Of a stretch of DNA of 64,000 nucleotides, positions 21,301-33,339 are shown piece by piece (the stretch's first letter is position 1; every line of letters begins with the position of its first letter). Below the pieces are notes generated by a model that saw only the letters and a program-made list of their open reading frames with translations, was not told the DNA's origin and did no database searches. Source of the stretch: Tolypeutes matacus. Lineage: Eukaryota; Chordata; Mammalia; Cingulata; Chlamyphoridae. The translations under genes were made by a program, and so were the position numbers. The DNA is taken from contig JAKSZT010053883.1 in assembly GCA_026826555.1 (NCBI GenBank), positions 23,161,584-23,225,583 on the forward strand, in the 5' to 3' direction.

Positions 21301-22620
21301 GGGAATGAAGGTCATTGCAGGAGCTCCAGGAGGGGAGCAGGAGGCACCAGGAGGCACAGGCGTTGGGGGTGAGCAGCCCTGGTGTGTGGTGAGGGCCTAG
21401 GGGATATGAGCCAGGCACTGACAGGGCCTGCTACAATTCCCATGAACATCGCCCGTGCACCCTGGCTTCCAGTTCTCAAAACCAGCAAACTTGGCCCCCC
21501 AGTGACTGATGCCACCCAGCCCCTGCCAGAGAGGCAGACGTGCCTCATGAGGCTGCCAGGATCAGGCATGGCCATCACCTGCCTCAAACCGCCCACCCCT
21601 ATGCTTGATCACTCTCCTGGAGGGGCTTCTTCTGCATGGTATCTCTGTCACTGACTTGCTTCTGTCCAGTGAGGGTTAGTGGATATTGTTCAGGTGGGGA
21701 AGCAGGGGCTGGGGCAAGGCCGGTGTGGCCTGAGGCATCCCGGGCATGAGCTGAGGATGAAGAGGGCAGCCACTGAGAACCAACATCACAGATCCTGGAG
21801 CATAGAGCTGCAAGGGCTTTTGTCGCCCAGCTCAGTGGACAGCTCCACAGGCAGGGCCCACAGGTCGGAGAACCAAGCTCTGCTGGACATCTGGCCAGCA
21901 AGGGGGTGCTCAGGAGGCAGGGAAAGGCTCGGTAGCAAGAATGCAGGTGGTAGCTGTGTCTGCATCAGGCGGACAGCCTGGCAGTAAGGAGAGGGGGTCC
22001 TTCCTACATGAATGGGGATAGCCCGATGGAGGCACTCCAGGGCTTTGGGATGTATGGACTTTGGAAAGGGCCATAGTGCCACACTGGAAAAGTGGGCAGG
22101 AGGCAGTTGTATGGTGAGGAGGGGTCCACTCCACCTCTGCCAGAGAAGAGAAATGGTTTCAGCTGGTAAATGGGACCCAGGGCACCCTACCAGCCTGGGC
22201 TGCATAGTGAGTTCCAGAACCTGCCAGGGGCAGAGCACGAGCTGCTCATATACTTCTTGTCCTGGAGTTGATGCAGAGGCCTGAGCCTGAACCAGAGAGA
22301 GAAGGAGGCGAGGTCTGTTTACGGGGGTCTTCCAAATGTCTGTGTGTAGCTCTAGGATCTAAACCTTCCCAAGTCCTTGGGGAAACCAGGCATGACCCTG
22401 TGGGTTTTCAGAGGAGAAGGTGGAGGCTGGGAGGTGGCCTGCCCAATGAGTGTGGATGAGGGGGGGGTGAGGTGGGGCTGTGGGGCTTCTGGAACTTGCT
22501 GCACGCAGGTGCCCTGGGGCTGTGCAGGTGCAGATCGTGAGGGCTGGGGTGGGCCCTGAAAGGCCACCATGCTGCTGGTCCAAGGACTGGAGGTAGAGCA
22601 GCAAGGGCTGCTGAGGTCGC
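21301..22620. other. unique GC-rich DNA
   Basis: No repeat family or exon is recognised. Both strands carry long open frames of low-complexity G/A/Pro/Ser-type composition, typical of GC-rich non-coding DNA. Confidence 0.45.
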
Positions 22621-22624
22621 CGTG

Positions 22625-22900
22625 TTCTGATGTTTATTTAACAAGTATTTACTGAGGGCCTACTGTATGTTGGGCACGGGGACCTGGGGTGAGCCAGACA
22701 CGACCCTGCCTATGGAGTAAAATACAGGCCCAGCTGCGAACACGGAGAACAGTCAGTGGACTCAGACTTTTTTTTTTTTTTTCAGTTTATACAAAGAGGA
22801 GAAAACAGTTCAATAGAAGGAAGAGGGGGTATATTCTCACTTTACAGATGAGGAGGCTGGGATTCAGAGAGGCTAAGCAACTTGCCTGGTGATTAGCATT
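22625..22900 (-). repeat. L2 3' end and MIR scrap
   Basis: 'ttatttaacaagtatttact' and 'gggcctactgtatgttgggc' at 22630-22680 are a minus-strand L2 end. At 22840-22900 'tttacagatgaggaggctgg' and 'gaggctaagcaacttgcc' are a minus-strand MIR core. A T-run (22769-22782) separates them. Confidence 0.7.
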
Positions 22901-23039
22901 CGTGCTCTGGTGAAGGTGGCTCGGGGCGCGTGCTTGTACTAGCCTCCGTGAACCCTCACCCCGTGTCTGTGTAGCCCGGTCCCTCTCTGCTTTGCCTCTC
23001 TGCTTTGGGTACCCCAAAATATCTTTCTCACTTTTGGCT

Positions 23040-23825
23040 TCCTTTCCAACATGTAAGAAGCTTATAAGTCATCACTCTCACCCTCACAACAAGAAAAGAG
23101 CTGAACAAACTGAAAAACCAATGGTTTTTCTTAGATCCCTCAGAGAATTGAGGTCTCAGGACAAACCCATAAAACTGGAAAGACAGAGCTCTCTCCAACA
23201 ACCGGCAAGGGAAAAGATTTTACCAGAGCCTTATTGACCAGGGCGTAGGGAAATCACTCAACTCCAGCCCACTCTTGGCTTCCTGTCTCATCTAAGGGGG
23301 AAAAAGCTGAGAAGCACATGTGAAGCTCACAGTCCTTGGGCACAGGCACACTAAGAGCCAGAGACCTAAACCTAGTGCCCCTGTTTGATGACAGTGGCTT
23401 GCAGATGAAAGAACTGCAAGGTTCAGGTTCTATTTAAGAAGGAAAATCCAGGGAAATCCAAAGACAATAGGGGAGACAAAAACAAGCAAAGTAGAGGGAA
23501 CTGAAGCCTCTGAAAGCCACAGTTACAGCAAACAGTGAAAACAGTCTAACTCCTAGCCAGCTAACACAGACCTCACACTAAAAGCCTATCTACCTCAGTT
23601 CCTTTTACCCAATACTTCATGTCCGACTCTTAACAAGAAATTACAAGAATTCTAAAGGCAAGAAAAATCACAGTCTGAAGAGACAACCAAGCATCAAAAC
23701 CAGTGTCAGATCTGGCAGAGATTTATTTTGTAATGACCACACCTGGAATTTAAAATCACTATCATTAATATGCTAAGGGCTTTAATGGAAAAAGCAGACA
23801 ACATGCAAGAAGAGATGGGTAATTA
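23040..23825 (+). mobile_element. old L1M 5' UTR / ORF1 start
   Basis: The text matches the 5' region of old placental L1s in order: 'agagctctctccaacaacc', 'cttggcttcctgtctcatct', 'tttaagaaggaaaatcca', 'acaagaaattacaagaatt' and 'aaaagcagacaacatgcaag'. It ends in the region just before or within ORF1. It is a non-coding fossil. Confidence 0.75.
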
Positions 23826-24370
23826 ATGTTATTTTATTTTATTGTTTTTTTTCTGGCATATATTTATTTTATTTTTTAAATTAGCCTTTTATGCTGAGAG
23901 GCTTGTAGATTCACATGAAGTTGTAAGAAATAATACAGAGCTCTTTCCATGTTCCTCCCCACTAAATACAACTATAAACTCTGGAAATAACACAAGAAAC
24001 AACCAAAGGAGCACTCCAAAACATGGAAAAAGGAAGGCAAACTGGTTAGGGACTCCAAGACTGGAGGAACAACATAGTGGTAGTGCATCTCAGCTCTCCC
24101 ACCCAACAGAAGGAGGCCCAGGCCCCACGTTTCCTTACCCCTAACCTAGAAACAGAAGGTTGCCCAGATAGGCTTATTCCTTCCCTGGATTTAACTGAGT
24201 CCTGCCTACAACACCAGAGGGGATCGTGAGGCCAGAGAAGAGCTCTCCTTCCCCAGCCGAGACACCTGCAGAAGGGAAATTATCTTTCTTTCCCTAAAGG
24301 CAGTGGGCAATCTCACTTGGGGAAGCTCCTTCTGCTCCCTTAAGCAGCACCAGTGGGGACTACGGGAGGC
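23826..24370. mobile_element. mixed old L1 scraps
   Basis: 23880-23950 resembles an L1 3' end on the minus strand ('gattcacatgaagttgtaag', 'tacagagctctttccatgtt'). 23960-24370 resembles L1 5' UTR text on the plus strand ('ggaaataacacaagaaac'). Boundaries are uncertain. Confidence 0.45.
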
Positions 24371-24790
24371 CCCAGAGGATTTCTCCTTGTTATTATTTTA
24401 CATCTGTATGCAAATCTACAATTACCTAAAAAATTAAGGACATAATGCAGAGAGATCCCATTTACCTTTTACCTAGTTTCCCCCAAAGATAATGTCTTGT
24501 AAAACTGTAGTACAACATCACAAACCCAAATATTGACATTGGTACAATCCACCCCTCTTACTCAGCTTTCCCCAGGGGTGCTTGTATTCATTTGTGCATA
24601 TATATTTAGTTCCACCCAGAATCAAGATACAGAACAGTTCCATCATCATCACAATAATCCCCTTTTGTTGTCCCTTTATAATCACTCCCACCCCTCTCCT
24701 TCCCTCTGCCACCACTCCCTTTTCTAGCCCTGGCAACCAGTAATCTGTTCTCCATTTCAAGCATTAGACACACAATGGTGTAGGAAGGGC
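24371..24790 (-). mobile_element. old L1 3' end (minus)
   Basis: 'gagatcccatttacctttta', 'gacattggtacaatcca', 'acccagaatcaagatacaga' and 'acagttccatcatcatcac' are typical of L1MC/L1ME-type 3' UTRs in reverse orientation. Confidence 0.7.
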
Positions 24791-26084
24791 ATTCTATACC
24801 AGACCAGTTCCAGACCAAGGGAAACTTGACATGCCAGGTCTGTGCAAACGGCAGTGAGGAGACTGGGCAGCAGGTCTCAAAAGGTCAAGTTGTTGGATGG
24901 TTAGAAGGAGGGGGTTGGATTCTCAGGCTCAATGAGCTATACAGAAAAGTTATTTAATACCACGTTGGGGAGGAGAGGAAAAATCAGCATTTATTAAGCA
25001 CCTGGATTGTCCCAAACACATTTCTTTAGGAAGTTAATTTCACACTGTCCATCCTCTTTGAGGTCCTGTCTTTGGGTGTCCAAAGACAAGCTTGCTTGCT
25101 TGTATTTCTTTTCCTGTAGCAGCACTGCTCACTTTTTTGTGGGTCACCTCCTTCTCCAATTTCAGTCTATGGGTGAAGCTGTATCCACAGCTCGTATAAC
25201 CAAGGTGTAAACCAATCTGTGCAATGTATTTCTCTAACCACTGTAACTGGCTCCGGGAGGGCATGTAAGCTACTGGAACCAATGGGATGCAATGGACTTT
25301 TTACTGGGGCTTCTGGGGAAAATTCTCTTGCTCTTTGCTGTTGAATTTGATTCTGGGAGTTCAGAGTCTAGAGTTGGAGCCACTATCTTAGAGGCAACCT
25401 AAAAATGAACACAACGTGTGAGGGAGAAATAGAGAGAAACTGAGTCTTGAGGACATCACTGTTGGCCTCTTCAAGGTATTCCTGAAACCAGCATTATCCC
25501 TGAGGTTGCCATTGTATGAGTCAATGAAGTCTCTTTTGCTTAATCCAGTTTGGGTTGAGTTTTCTGACATGTGCAAGACAGAAGAAACCTAACCGGTTCA
25601 CAAAGAAGCTTGGGGAGAAAGAAGGCTTAGTGGACAGATACAGAGATGCCTCAGACCCCAACTGTAGAAAGCATGGCCAGGTATCCTGGGGCTAGGGAGT
25701 TACCTGACAGTGACCCTCCCAGTCTCTGTCTGCTTCTGTCCTCCTGAATGGATCTGCAGGGTCACTCATCCCTATATCCCTTTGTTCATCTTATTCATTC
25801 TCTCTGCAGACTGGCTTCTCTGCTTACTCACAGCCCAACAAGGCCATCCCAAAATGGTGGCCTCCACCCCTGAACTACATCATTCTCCAGCTTGGCTTTC
25901 CACAGCTTAATCATTTCCAGGAGATTTCCAGTAGAGAGAATCTGATAATCTGCCCAGCATGAGTCGAGTGTCCATTCCAATTCTGTTGATAAGCTGAGGG
26001 CTGGGAGAGGAGGGGTGACTTAGCAGAGTCATGGCTGAGCAGAGAGGGATGGACTAGGAGAAAACATTGACATTTCTAAAAAGA
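24791..26084. other. mostly unique DNA
   Basis: A minus MIR/L2 scrap is possible at 24980-25060 ('cagcatttattaagcacctg'). No exon, RNA or other repeat is supported. Confidence 0.45.
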
Positions 26085-26235
26085 TGGGAGTAATAGTCCT
26101 GATTTTTCAGAAAAGGCAATTGAAGATCGAAGCGGCAAAGTGAAGTTGTTCAAGATCACACAGGAAGCAAGCTATAGAATCATGATTTATACCTCAGATC
26201 TTCAAACTCCAACCCCCAACCCCATGTGCTTTTCT
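26085..26235 (-). repeat. MIR (minus)
   Basis: 'tcagaaaaggcaattgaaga', 'gttcaagatcacacaggaag' fit the reverse complement of the MIR core. Confidence 0.65.
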
Positions 26236-26459
26236 ATCTCTTCGTCCCATCTCCTCTCACCTGCCACTTCCTGCTGGGCCAATCAGAAAAGGAAATGGGG
26301 AGAAAATGACTTCCCAGGGAAGAGAGATAATGGGGCAGCTCCTGGGGTCCCCTCAGCACCTGGGGCCTTTGCAGGTTTTCACAGAGCCTTGCATCTGAAG
26401 GAGATGTGGCTTCAGATTTCCTTCCAGAGCAGGCTTGAGGAAGTCAGCCCACTTGAATC

Positions 26460-26900
26460 CTGTGCTCAATTATTCATGCAAATAAGAGTTTAATTAAAAT
26501 TTCATGACAGTCATTGCATTTTACCCAAATGGTTAACTGATGGCCTTGAATTTTTGCCTGAGTCTAGCAGTCCGCGGCTGAGATCTTCACCTGAAGCCTT
26601 TCAGCCTCCATATATTATTTTTGATAACAAGCCAACTTGTGGGTATCACAAAGTCTGAAGTAGAGCAGCCTTTCTGTAGACACAATGCAGTGACTAGCAG
26701 TTAAACAAGTCCCCCTCGGAGAGAAGAGCTGGGCTTCACAACAGTGTCTGCCAGCAAGATGGCCACTGGCCTCTGGCTCCAGGAGATAATCTCTGACATT
26801 TACTCAGCTGGCTCAACAGCATGACTCCATGTAAACAAGGGCCAGGAAGGATTTATGAAGGGTGTACCTGCAAGGTACTGAAAACCACATCTCTGCAGGC
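26460..26900. promoter_or_regulatory. candidate conserved enhancer-like element
   Basis: A repeat-free block carrying an octamer 'atgcaaat' (26476-26483), a homeodomain site 'taattaaa' (26491-26498) and a forkhead-type 'tgtaaaca' (26830-26837). The AT-rich texture without repeat signature is typical of conserved non-coding elements. Function is inference; no cross-species alignment was possible. Confidence 0.35.
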
Positions 26901-26949
26901 AGATGCAATCGTGTAGCCCCTTTTTCCTCTTCAGAGATCCTTAGGGGTC

Positions 26950-27115
26950 AGGTAGTGACTTGGGCCAGTGACAATCTCTTAGAACTTAGTTTTCCCACTT
27001 GGAAAGCAAACCTGATGAACCCTCCCTTATAGGATGGTGGTAAAGGTCACAGGGGAGGATCAATGGGAAGCTCTCAGCACAGGGCCTGGTACACAGTAGG
27101 TGCTTAAAAGAAGAA
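26950..27115 (+). repeat. MIR (plus)
   Basis: 'gacttgggccagtgacaatc', 'cttagttttcccacttgg' and 'cagggcctggtacacagtag' follow MIR order. Confidence 0.7.
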
Positions 27116-27850
27116 AGTGGCCGTTGACTTGAGTGGGGTGTACAGCTGCCTTACTGAGATGGTGGGGGTGGTGGAGAGCCCTGTCTTCCAGCCCGCATCA
27201 GTCCCGCTGCTGGTCACCTGAGATGCTTTGGGCACCACGTGGCAGCAAGAGGACGGGTAGATGCTGAGGTGGATGAGGGGAGGAGAATCAGGGATTTGGG
27301 GAATAGGCTTTCTTGTCAGAATAGACAAGAAGGCTTTGGGGCAGCCCCAGCCATATGTGATGGGAAGCAAGACACAACATTTAGAGAGACTGGTGGCAGG
27401 GGAGAGATGGCCAGAAAGGTCAGGCCAGGAGTTCCTGCAACAAAACAGAGAAACACGAGTGTGCCTTGCAGGTGGAACTGCATCTACCATGGGTACCCAG
27501 GAGCCAGTGATGAAGAGGGATCCTCACTAGCATTATGGGGGGAGGTCAGTGTCCATAAGAAGTGAGAAGAGGAGTAGGGCTCCAGGCACCTCAGAATGAG
27601 GGTCCCAGGTCCTGGGAATGAGCATGAAGCTGATGCTGCCAGTCCCCTTCTGTTTTTACCACTGCAGGACTTGCTGATGGGAGAAGAACTGAGAAGACTT
27701 GGTGGGCAACTGGGGGTGTTCAGTGTGGCATAAACTGGGAGATTTCAAGGCATATTATGGGAAGTGGTGCTTAGGACTAACTCTACTGAGAATCATAAGG
27801 AAGGAAAGGAGAAAGGGGCCTGGGGAGGAAACAGATATAATCTTGGAGGA
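27116..27850. other. unique DNA
   Basis: No repeat or exon is supported. The longest frames (27104-27490 minus, 27239-27565 plus) overlap each other on opposite strands and have no recognisable domain. Confidence 0.45.
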
Positions 27851-28010
27851 TAACAGACAGAGTAAAAGGAGCAACTGGACTCAGAATTGGGAGATCTAGG
27901 TTCTGGGCCGGTCGGCCTCTAAGTCACTGGGTAACCTGGGGCAATTCTCTGACTCTCTCTGGGCTGTCTGCATATTTGTAGAATGAGGTTCTCTCTAAGA
28001 CCCCTCCTAA
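27851..28010 (+). repeat. MIR (plus)
   Basis: 'gggagatctaggttctggg', 'cactgggtaacctggggca', 'gtagaatgaggttctctct' follow MIR order. Confidence 0.75.
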
Positions 28011-28025
28011 ATCGGGCCTTGACTC

Positions 28026-28481
28026 TGTTAGGTTTGGAGAGAAGCCGAGGAAGGGAGGTGTCTTAGAAATCAGATAGGATCAGACAGGAGCGGAGGTCAG
28101 GTTAAGTAAAGCCTTTAGTGAGAGAGCGAGTGAGCTTAGCAGGCAGGCTGAGTTTGAACACACTGCAGCCTCGAGGGAGAGGGGAAGAGAGTTTTTATAA
28201 CTTGATCTGGGGCTCAACTACAAAGGTTTAGGTTGTGATAATTATACTAGCTTTGTAGTTTTAGGGTCAGGATGTGATAACTACTTTGTAGTTCCACCTG
28301 CATCCTAGGTGTTATCCTTCTGACATGGGTTGCTACTTTCCTATTGACAGGAATGCTCAGGGAAGGGAGTGGAGGCAGGAGCTCTGGTTTCCTTTCAGTA
28401 GGAATGCACAGCTAAAGGAAAACAGAGGGAGAGAGAAGGAGGGTAGTGAGGGGAGTCAGGGCGCGAGCTCTGGGCCTAACA
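28026..28481 (-). mobile_element. solo LTR with 5-bp target duplication
   Basis: The 456-bp block starts 'tgttagg' and ends 'cctaaca', so it has inverted TG/CA ends. It is flanked by identical 'gactc' at 28021-28025 and 28482-28486. Read on the minus strand it has a TATA box (28192-28199), a degenerate poly-A signal about 75 bp downstream (28113-28118), and a short R/U5. No internal retroviral sequence lies on either side, so it is a solo LTR left by LTR-LTR recombination. A 5-bp duplication fits several ERV classes; I do not assign one. Confidence 0.8.
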
Positions 28482-28486
28482 GACTC

Positions 28487-29119
28487 TACTTGGTGTTTCC
28501 CCCCAACATCCCTTGCAAATCTGAACAGTGGCCTCTCAGCTAAACCAGCCTCCTGCCAGAGGAAGGTAAGTCAGCGCCTGGAACACACAGTGCTGACTCG
28601 GCAGCTCTCCCTGTCGCTGCATGGGGCCGGATCTGGCAGTGACAAAGCTGCTTGGTTCATTAGACTGCAGGGTTAATATGCCCTCGCCCTTGGAGATGCC
28701 ATTACAGGGTGGTTTCTTCGGCTTCCTCTGTGGCAGGGAGAAAAGGTGGAGAAGGGGCAGCAGGAGAGGAACCTAGCGGACGCCCAGAGGAAAGGCAGAA
28801 CAGCAAAGCTTTATGCTGGTTTCAGTTTAGAGACTCAGGTGCTGGATGGTGGACAGTGAGGGGCTCTTTCATTTCACTCGGCCCCACTTGGCTTGAGCTC
28901 AGGAGGGCTTTCTTAGTTTATGCCACTGAAAATCTCAGGGTGGTATGAAGGGCCCTTTAGTTAGAGTTTGTTGCAGAGGCTCAGATGATGCCACTGGGAC
29001 CTTCTCGGTCCTTTAGCATCTCTCTCCCATGCAAAGCATCTCTCAGATTCTCCTCCTTGGTGGCCTGGTGGTTTCCATTCAGACTAGAATCTAGCAGAGA
29101 AGCGAGAGCTTCTCTTCCC
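28487..29119. other. unique DNA
   Basis: No repeat, exon or RNA gene is recognised. 28530-28680 is repeat-free with mixed composition. Confidence 0.45.
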
Positions 29120-29300
29120 CAATAGCTAAACACCGTGGGCTATAGTTAACAGTACAATTATAAAAATGTGCTTTCACAATTGTAACCAATGTATAACACA
29201 TTTGCAAAGCATTAATAATAGGGTGGTATATGGAAATCCTGTATTTTATGCATGATTATTCTGTAAACCCACAACTTCTCTAAAAAAAAAAAAAAAGAAA
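29120..29300 (+). mobile_element. 5'-truncated L1 3' end
   Basis: 'gggctatagttaacagtaca', 'gggtggtatatggaaatcct' and 'tattctgtaaacccacaact' lead into an A15 tail at 29281-29296. It is the same L1 3' terminus seen reversed at 7080-7250 and 61500-61680. Confidence 0.75.
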
Positions 29301-30180
29301 ATCCTGAGCTGACTCCCCCTGACTCATAGGGGCAAACCCCTTACCCCTAAACCAGTCTTGAAGGCCAGGGAGACGGAATGTACCAACTTACTTAATCCAT
29401 TCTGGGCCCATCCTGAATGTGGGAGTGGGGCTTACCCAGTTTAAACCAGAGCTGGGCTAGGAGTGGGGGAGGGGGAAATTCTGGGTTGCAAAAACCCATG
29501 GATATCCACTACTGGGCCTGGATACTCTGCGCTGGGCCTGGGTCCAGTTTCTGGAGGGGCAGGGATCAGTCAGGGCAGACGCCAGAAGGCTACTGCCCTC
29601 CCAAGGAGCTATCCCAGAAAGCCCTGCAGGAACCTTTGCTCCCCGTCTCATTGGCCAGAGCTATGTCACATGACTACCCTAAGGGGAACATGGGAAACAA
29701 TTTTTTTTAAGCAGGGGAAATTGTCCTGACAAATGGGGATCCTGTTAGTAAAAAAGAAGAAGATAACTGTAAGTGGGCAGCCTGAGGTCCCTGCACCAAC
29801 ATTTATCACCTCATTTACCTCCTTGGATCCTCACAACAGGAACGTTTGTGTGAACAGGCATCGAGGGGCAACCGCTCGCCCAGGACCCCACAGTGAGTTG
29901 ATTGTGGAGCCAGGCTGGAACCCTGATGCCCAGCCCCAGACCACCCAACAACTCCCCAAATCAATACTTCCCCCCACCTCCTACCTTTGCCTCTTTCTTC
30001 TCTCCCAGTTCTCTGCCTCTTCAGCTCTCTAGACCAGCCCCGTTGAGCACATTCCTGCAGCGTGAAGAAGGGGGACAAGTATTTGTCAATTATGTTTCTG
30101 ACACCACTTTAAAGTTGAACCTTACTTTAAGCAAATCTGCTATCAATGTCCAAATTCAAACTCAAACCCCTGTGTCAGAC
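29301..30180. other. unique DNA with a MIR
   Basis: 29790-29945 is a minus-strand MIR ('catttacctccttggatcct', 'gtgagttgattgtggagcca'). The rest is unique, with no exon or RNA seen. Confidence 0.5.
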
Positions 30181-30184
30181 TTGC

Positions 30185-30800
30185 ATTCTCAGCCCTGCTG
30201 GTGGGATGTTCACTGGGGTAGCCTTTATGGAGGACATTTGGACAGCATCTATCAAAATTCAGAATGCTCCTATCCTTTGTCCCAGCAATTGAACTTCTAG
30301 GAGCCCATACTTCTTAAATACTCAAGCATATTCAGTTATGCAAGAATCGTCACTACTACAATGTTATTGTAATAGAAAAATTGGAGAATTCTAAATGTCC
30401 ATCAATGGAGATTGGTTTGGGAAGCGGCTGTGGCTCAATCAGTAGGACTCCCGTTTACCATATGGGAGGCCCCGGGTTCGGTTCCCGGGACCTCCTGGTG
30501 AAGGCAAGCCCGCCGGCACGGCATGGTTAGCTGACCCAGCGAGCACAAGCAGCAAGGGGGGGATAAATGAATAAATAAATAAAATCTTTAAAAAAAAAAA
30601 AAAAAAAAGGAGATTGGTTACATAAATTATGGCATATCCATACTATTGAATACTAAGCAGCCATTAAAATGATTGAGTTTGCCCTCAGGGCTCTGACTTG
30701 GGAGAATATCCATGAAATGTTTTTTTCATACTTTTATTTTTATTTTTTTCCATGATATGTTTTTGATTAAAGAAATAGCTTGCTGAAAAATATGAACACC
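30185..30800 (+). mobile_element. old L1 ORF2 3' piece, split by a SINE
   Basis: 'ccctgctggtgggatgttca', 'aaatgtccatcaatgga' and, after the SINE, 'ttatggcatatccatactat' and 'actaagcagccattaaaa' are the ORF2 C-terminal coding region of an old L1, in plus orientation. The DAS-III SINE at 30419-30608 interrupts it. Confidence 0.8.
30419..30608 (+). mobile_element. DAS-III-like SINE, complete
   Basis: A complete plus-strand copy of 190 bp begins 'gggaagcggctgtggctc'. The A box lies at about 30431-30446 and the B box 'ggttcggttcc' at 30475-30485. The body has 'gctgacccagcgagcacaag' and the tail '(aaat)n' followed by A20. The perfect 11-bp target duplication 'ggagattggtt' is at 30407-30417 and 30609-30619. 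The boxes look usable by Pol III. This is the cleanest SINE of the window. Confidence 0.95.
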
Positions 30801-30809
30801 ATGATGCTA

Positions 30810-31490
30810 CTTTTTTTTTTTATGAAAAGCATTTATTGATAATTACTTTGTGCTCCAAGTTATTGTCTTTTCTAATTAATAAACACATTGTACAAATAAT
30901 AGAGAAATTTGGAATATTCTATGATTCACAAATACAGAAATTAGTATAATCAGAATGTGAATTGCATTTTAAAATATTACAACTCTCTGGGTTTTATATT
31001 TACATTTCTCTACCTATAACTATGTCCAAAACTCCCTGATCAATTTTCCAATATTATTCTAAAGATCAACTTTATATGTTATGGAGGTTATGAATTAAAC
31101 ATTAGAATTCAATTAGTTGATTTGTATGATTTTCTAAATGATAGAAAAGCAATACATTTTATTCACAGTAAAATATATATGTTCTTTTAAACATAGAGAA
31201 ATGGGTAAATGTCTGTATAATATGCAGAATTGAAAGAACAACTTTTCAGCATTATGGCATAGTTTAGCTATCATGTTCTTGGACATGTGCTTGAAGAGGT
31301 CAACCACAAAACTTTAAGTCCTGGAAAAGTTGAACAATTGGTCCCAAGAGTACTGCTGGTAACTCTGTCATGCTCAGTGGTCCCTTCCTCCTTTGCTTTT
31401 CCCATTTTACATGCTCAGTGCAGTGCTCATCTCCCTCTTCTTATACCTGGTCACTGCAATATGCCAGTTATAGATGCTTTTTTTTTTTTC
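30810..31490. other. AT-rich DNA, nothing recognised
   Basis: Strongly AT-rich sequence with no gene and no clear repeat. It begins after a T-run at 30811-30821 that may be the poly-A of a decayed minus-strand insert. Confidence 0.45.
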
Positions 31491-31499
31491 AACCCCTTT

Positions 31500-33290
31500 T
31501 TAAAAATTTAAATTTTTTTATATACTTTAAAAAATTTTTAAAAGATACTTAGATTACATAAATGTTACATAAAAAATATAGGGGATTTCCATATGCCCCA
31601 CTCCTATCCCTCCCACATTTTCCCACATTAACAACATTTTCATTAGTGTGGTACATTTGTTACAATTGATGAACACATTTTGGAGCACTGCCACTAAGCG
31701 TGGATTATAGTTTACATTATAGTTTACACTCTCTTCTGCACATTTTTGTAAGTTATTACACGTTATATAATGGCCTGTATCTGTCATTGCAATGTCATTC
31801 AGGACAATTCCCAAGTCCTGATAATGCCCCAAATTACACCTATTTTTCCCTCTCCCTCCCCTTAGAACCTCTGGTGGCCACTGCCTCCACATCACTGATA
31901 AAAGTTCGTCCATTGCTAGAATCACAATAAGTCTATAGTGGAATAACTGTAAGTCTACTCTAGTCATTCCCCAATCTTGAGGATTCTGGGATGGTGATGC
32001 CCACTCTATCTCTGAGATGGTGATGCCCACTCTGTCTCTAATTGAGAGGGGGCTTAGATCTCATGGGCAGATGGATGGGACTATCTTGATTGCAGTTGCA
32101 GACTCTCTCTGTTCCTTGAGATGGTCTTCATCTCCTTGTTAGTTGTCCTGGGTGAGTCCAATGAACTGGAGAGTAGGTGTTGCAAATCTGTTGAGATTCA
32201 GGGCCCAACTGGTACATGGACAGGCCAAAGATTTAAATCTCTTGGACATACACCTATCAACTCTAGTACAAACTATAAGTTCAAATAGAAGGAGCAGAAG
32301 AGCCATGTGTAAGGAAACCACAACTAAGTCCAACTCTGTCACACTGGGGAGCATAAATTCCAAAGTAGGGCCCACTGGCAGGTTGCCAAATGCCTGAGTT
32401 ATTTGCCCTGACTATGGTGTCTGGATGTCTCCAGAGTCCTCAGGAGCCCCACTATTTGGGGCAATATTTACTTTGGTAGTCAATGAATTCCTGCTGAGAC
32501 ATGCATAAGCGTAACCTCTGAAATGACCTCCTGACTCACTTTGAAGTCTCTTAACCATGTAAACTCATTTGTCTTTACCCATTCCCCCTTTTGGTCAAGG
32601 TCTTTTTCCAGTTGCATTGCTAGTTGGTGCTTGGTAGTAATCCCTCAGTGCCAGGGAGGCTCATCCCCAGGAGTCATGTCCCATGCTAGGTGGAAGGTAA
32701 TGCATTTATATGCTGAGTTTGGCTTAGAGAGAGGCCACATTTAAACAACAAGGAGGCTCTCAGGAGGTAACTGTTAGGCACCGTATAATACTAGACTAAG
32801 TTTCTATTTCAAAGGTAAAGGTTCATAAGTACAATCATCACTATTAATGGTCCGTCAATGGTCCATCCTCCTTTACTAGTCACTGCCCCTGTATTGAGGG
32901 TATTCTTGCTGTCCCAATAGAGAATGTGGGAGAGCTCCCTAGGATGGGAATTCGATATTCTTTTGGTTATTGTGTGAATCTCCACCCACTCTGACAATGC
33001 CCCATGAACACTTGAATGCATTCATAGCCTTATAGGTATGTCCCAGGTGAACCTCCTCCCATGCATCCCCCACCTCTGACACCCTGCGTCAATGATCCTG
33101 CCCTGCCACAGTTGTAACCTTTCTGGGATCCAAAACTTCTTCAAAATTGAAGCCCACAAAATAACTGAATACAATTAATAGGAAAATTATATAATAATGA
33201 TAGTTTAAAAAATAAATAAAATACAAAAAATTTTAAAAAGTTTGAAATAATAAAAAATATAAAATTAAAAAAGATTTTTGACATTGTCTT
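31500..33290 (-). mobile_element. long xenarthran-type L1 3' UTR
   Basis: On the minus strand this ends at 31500 with the L1 3' terminus and runs back to 33290 with no ORF2 resemblance, so about 1.8 kb is all 3' UTR. Parts recur in the window. 32330-32660 matches 41960-42300 (partly inverted), and the 32930-33110 text is related to 33870-34040 in the next L1. It is 5' truncated before reaching ORF2. A 26-bp tandem copy ('gatggtgatgcccactct') sits at 31991-32037. Confidence 0.7.
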
Positions 33291-33339
33291 TTATCTCTGT
33301 AAGATCTGTTGTCTTGTATGTACAGTGACATTTTCTTAT

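Noticed and set aside
20536..21400. Long plus-strand frames of 180 and 161 codons in GC-rich DNA
   Set aside because: Pro/Gly/Arg-rich low-complexity translations, overlapping frames on both strands and no recognisable domain.
30431..30485. Possible true tRNA gene
   Set aside because: The A and B boxes belong to a DAS-III SINE with target duplications and an A-rich tail; there is no proper acceptor stem or CCA-adjacent end.
31554..32030. 158-codon minus-strand frame
   Set aside because: It falls inside the L1 3' UTR and includes the tandem 'gatggtgatgcccactct' copies; no protein similarity.
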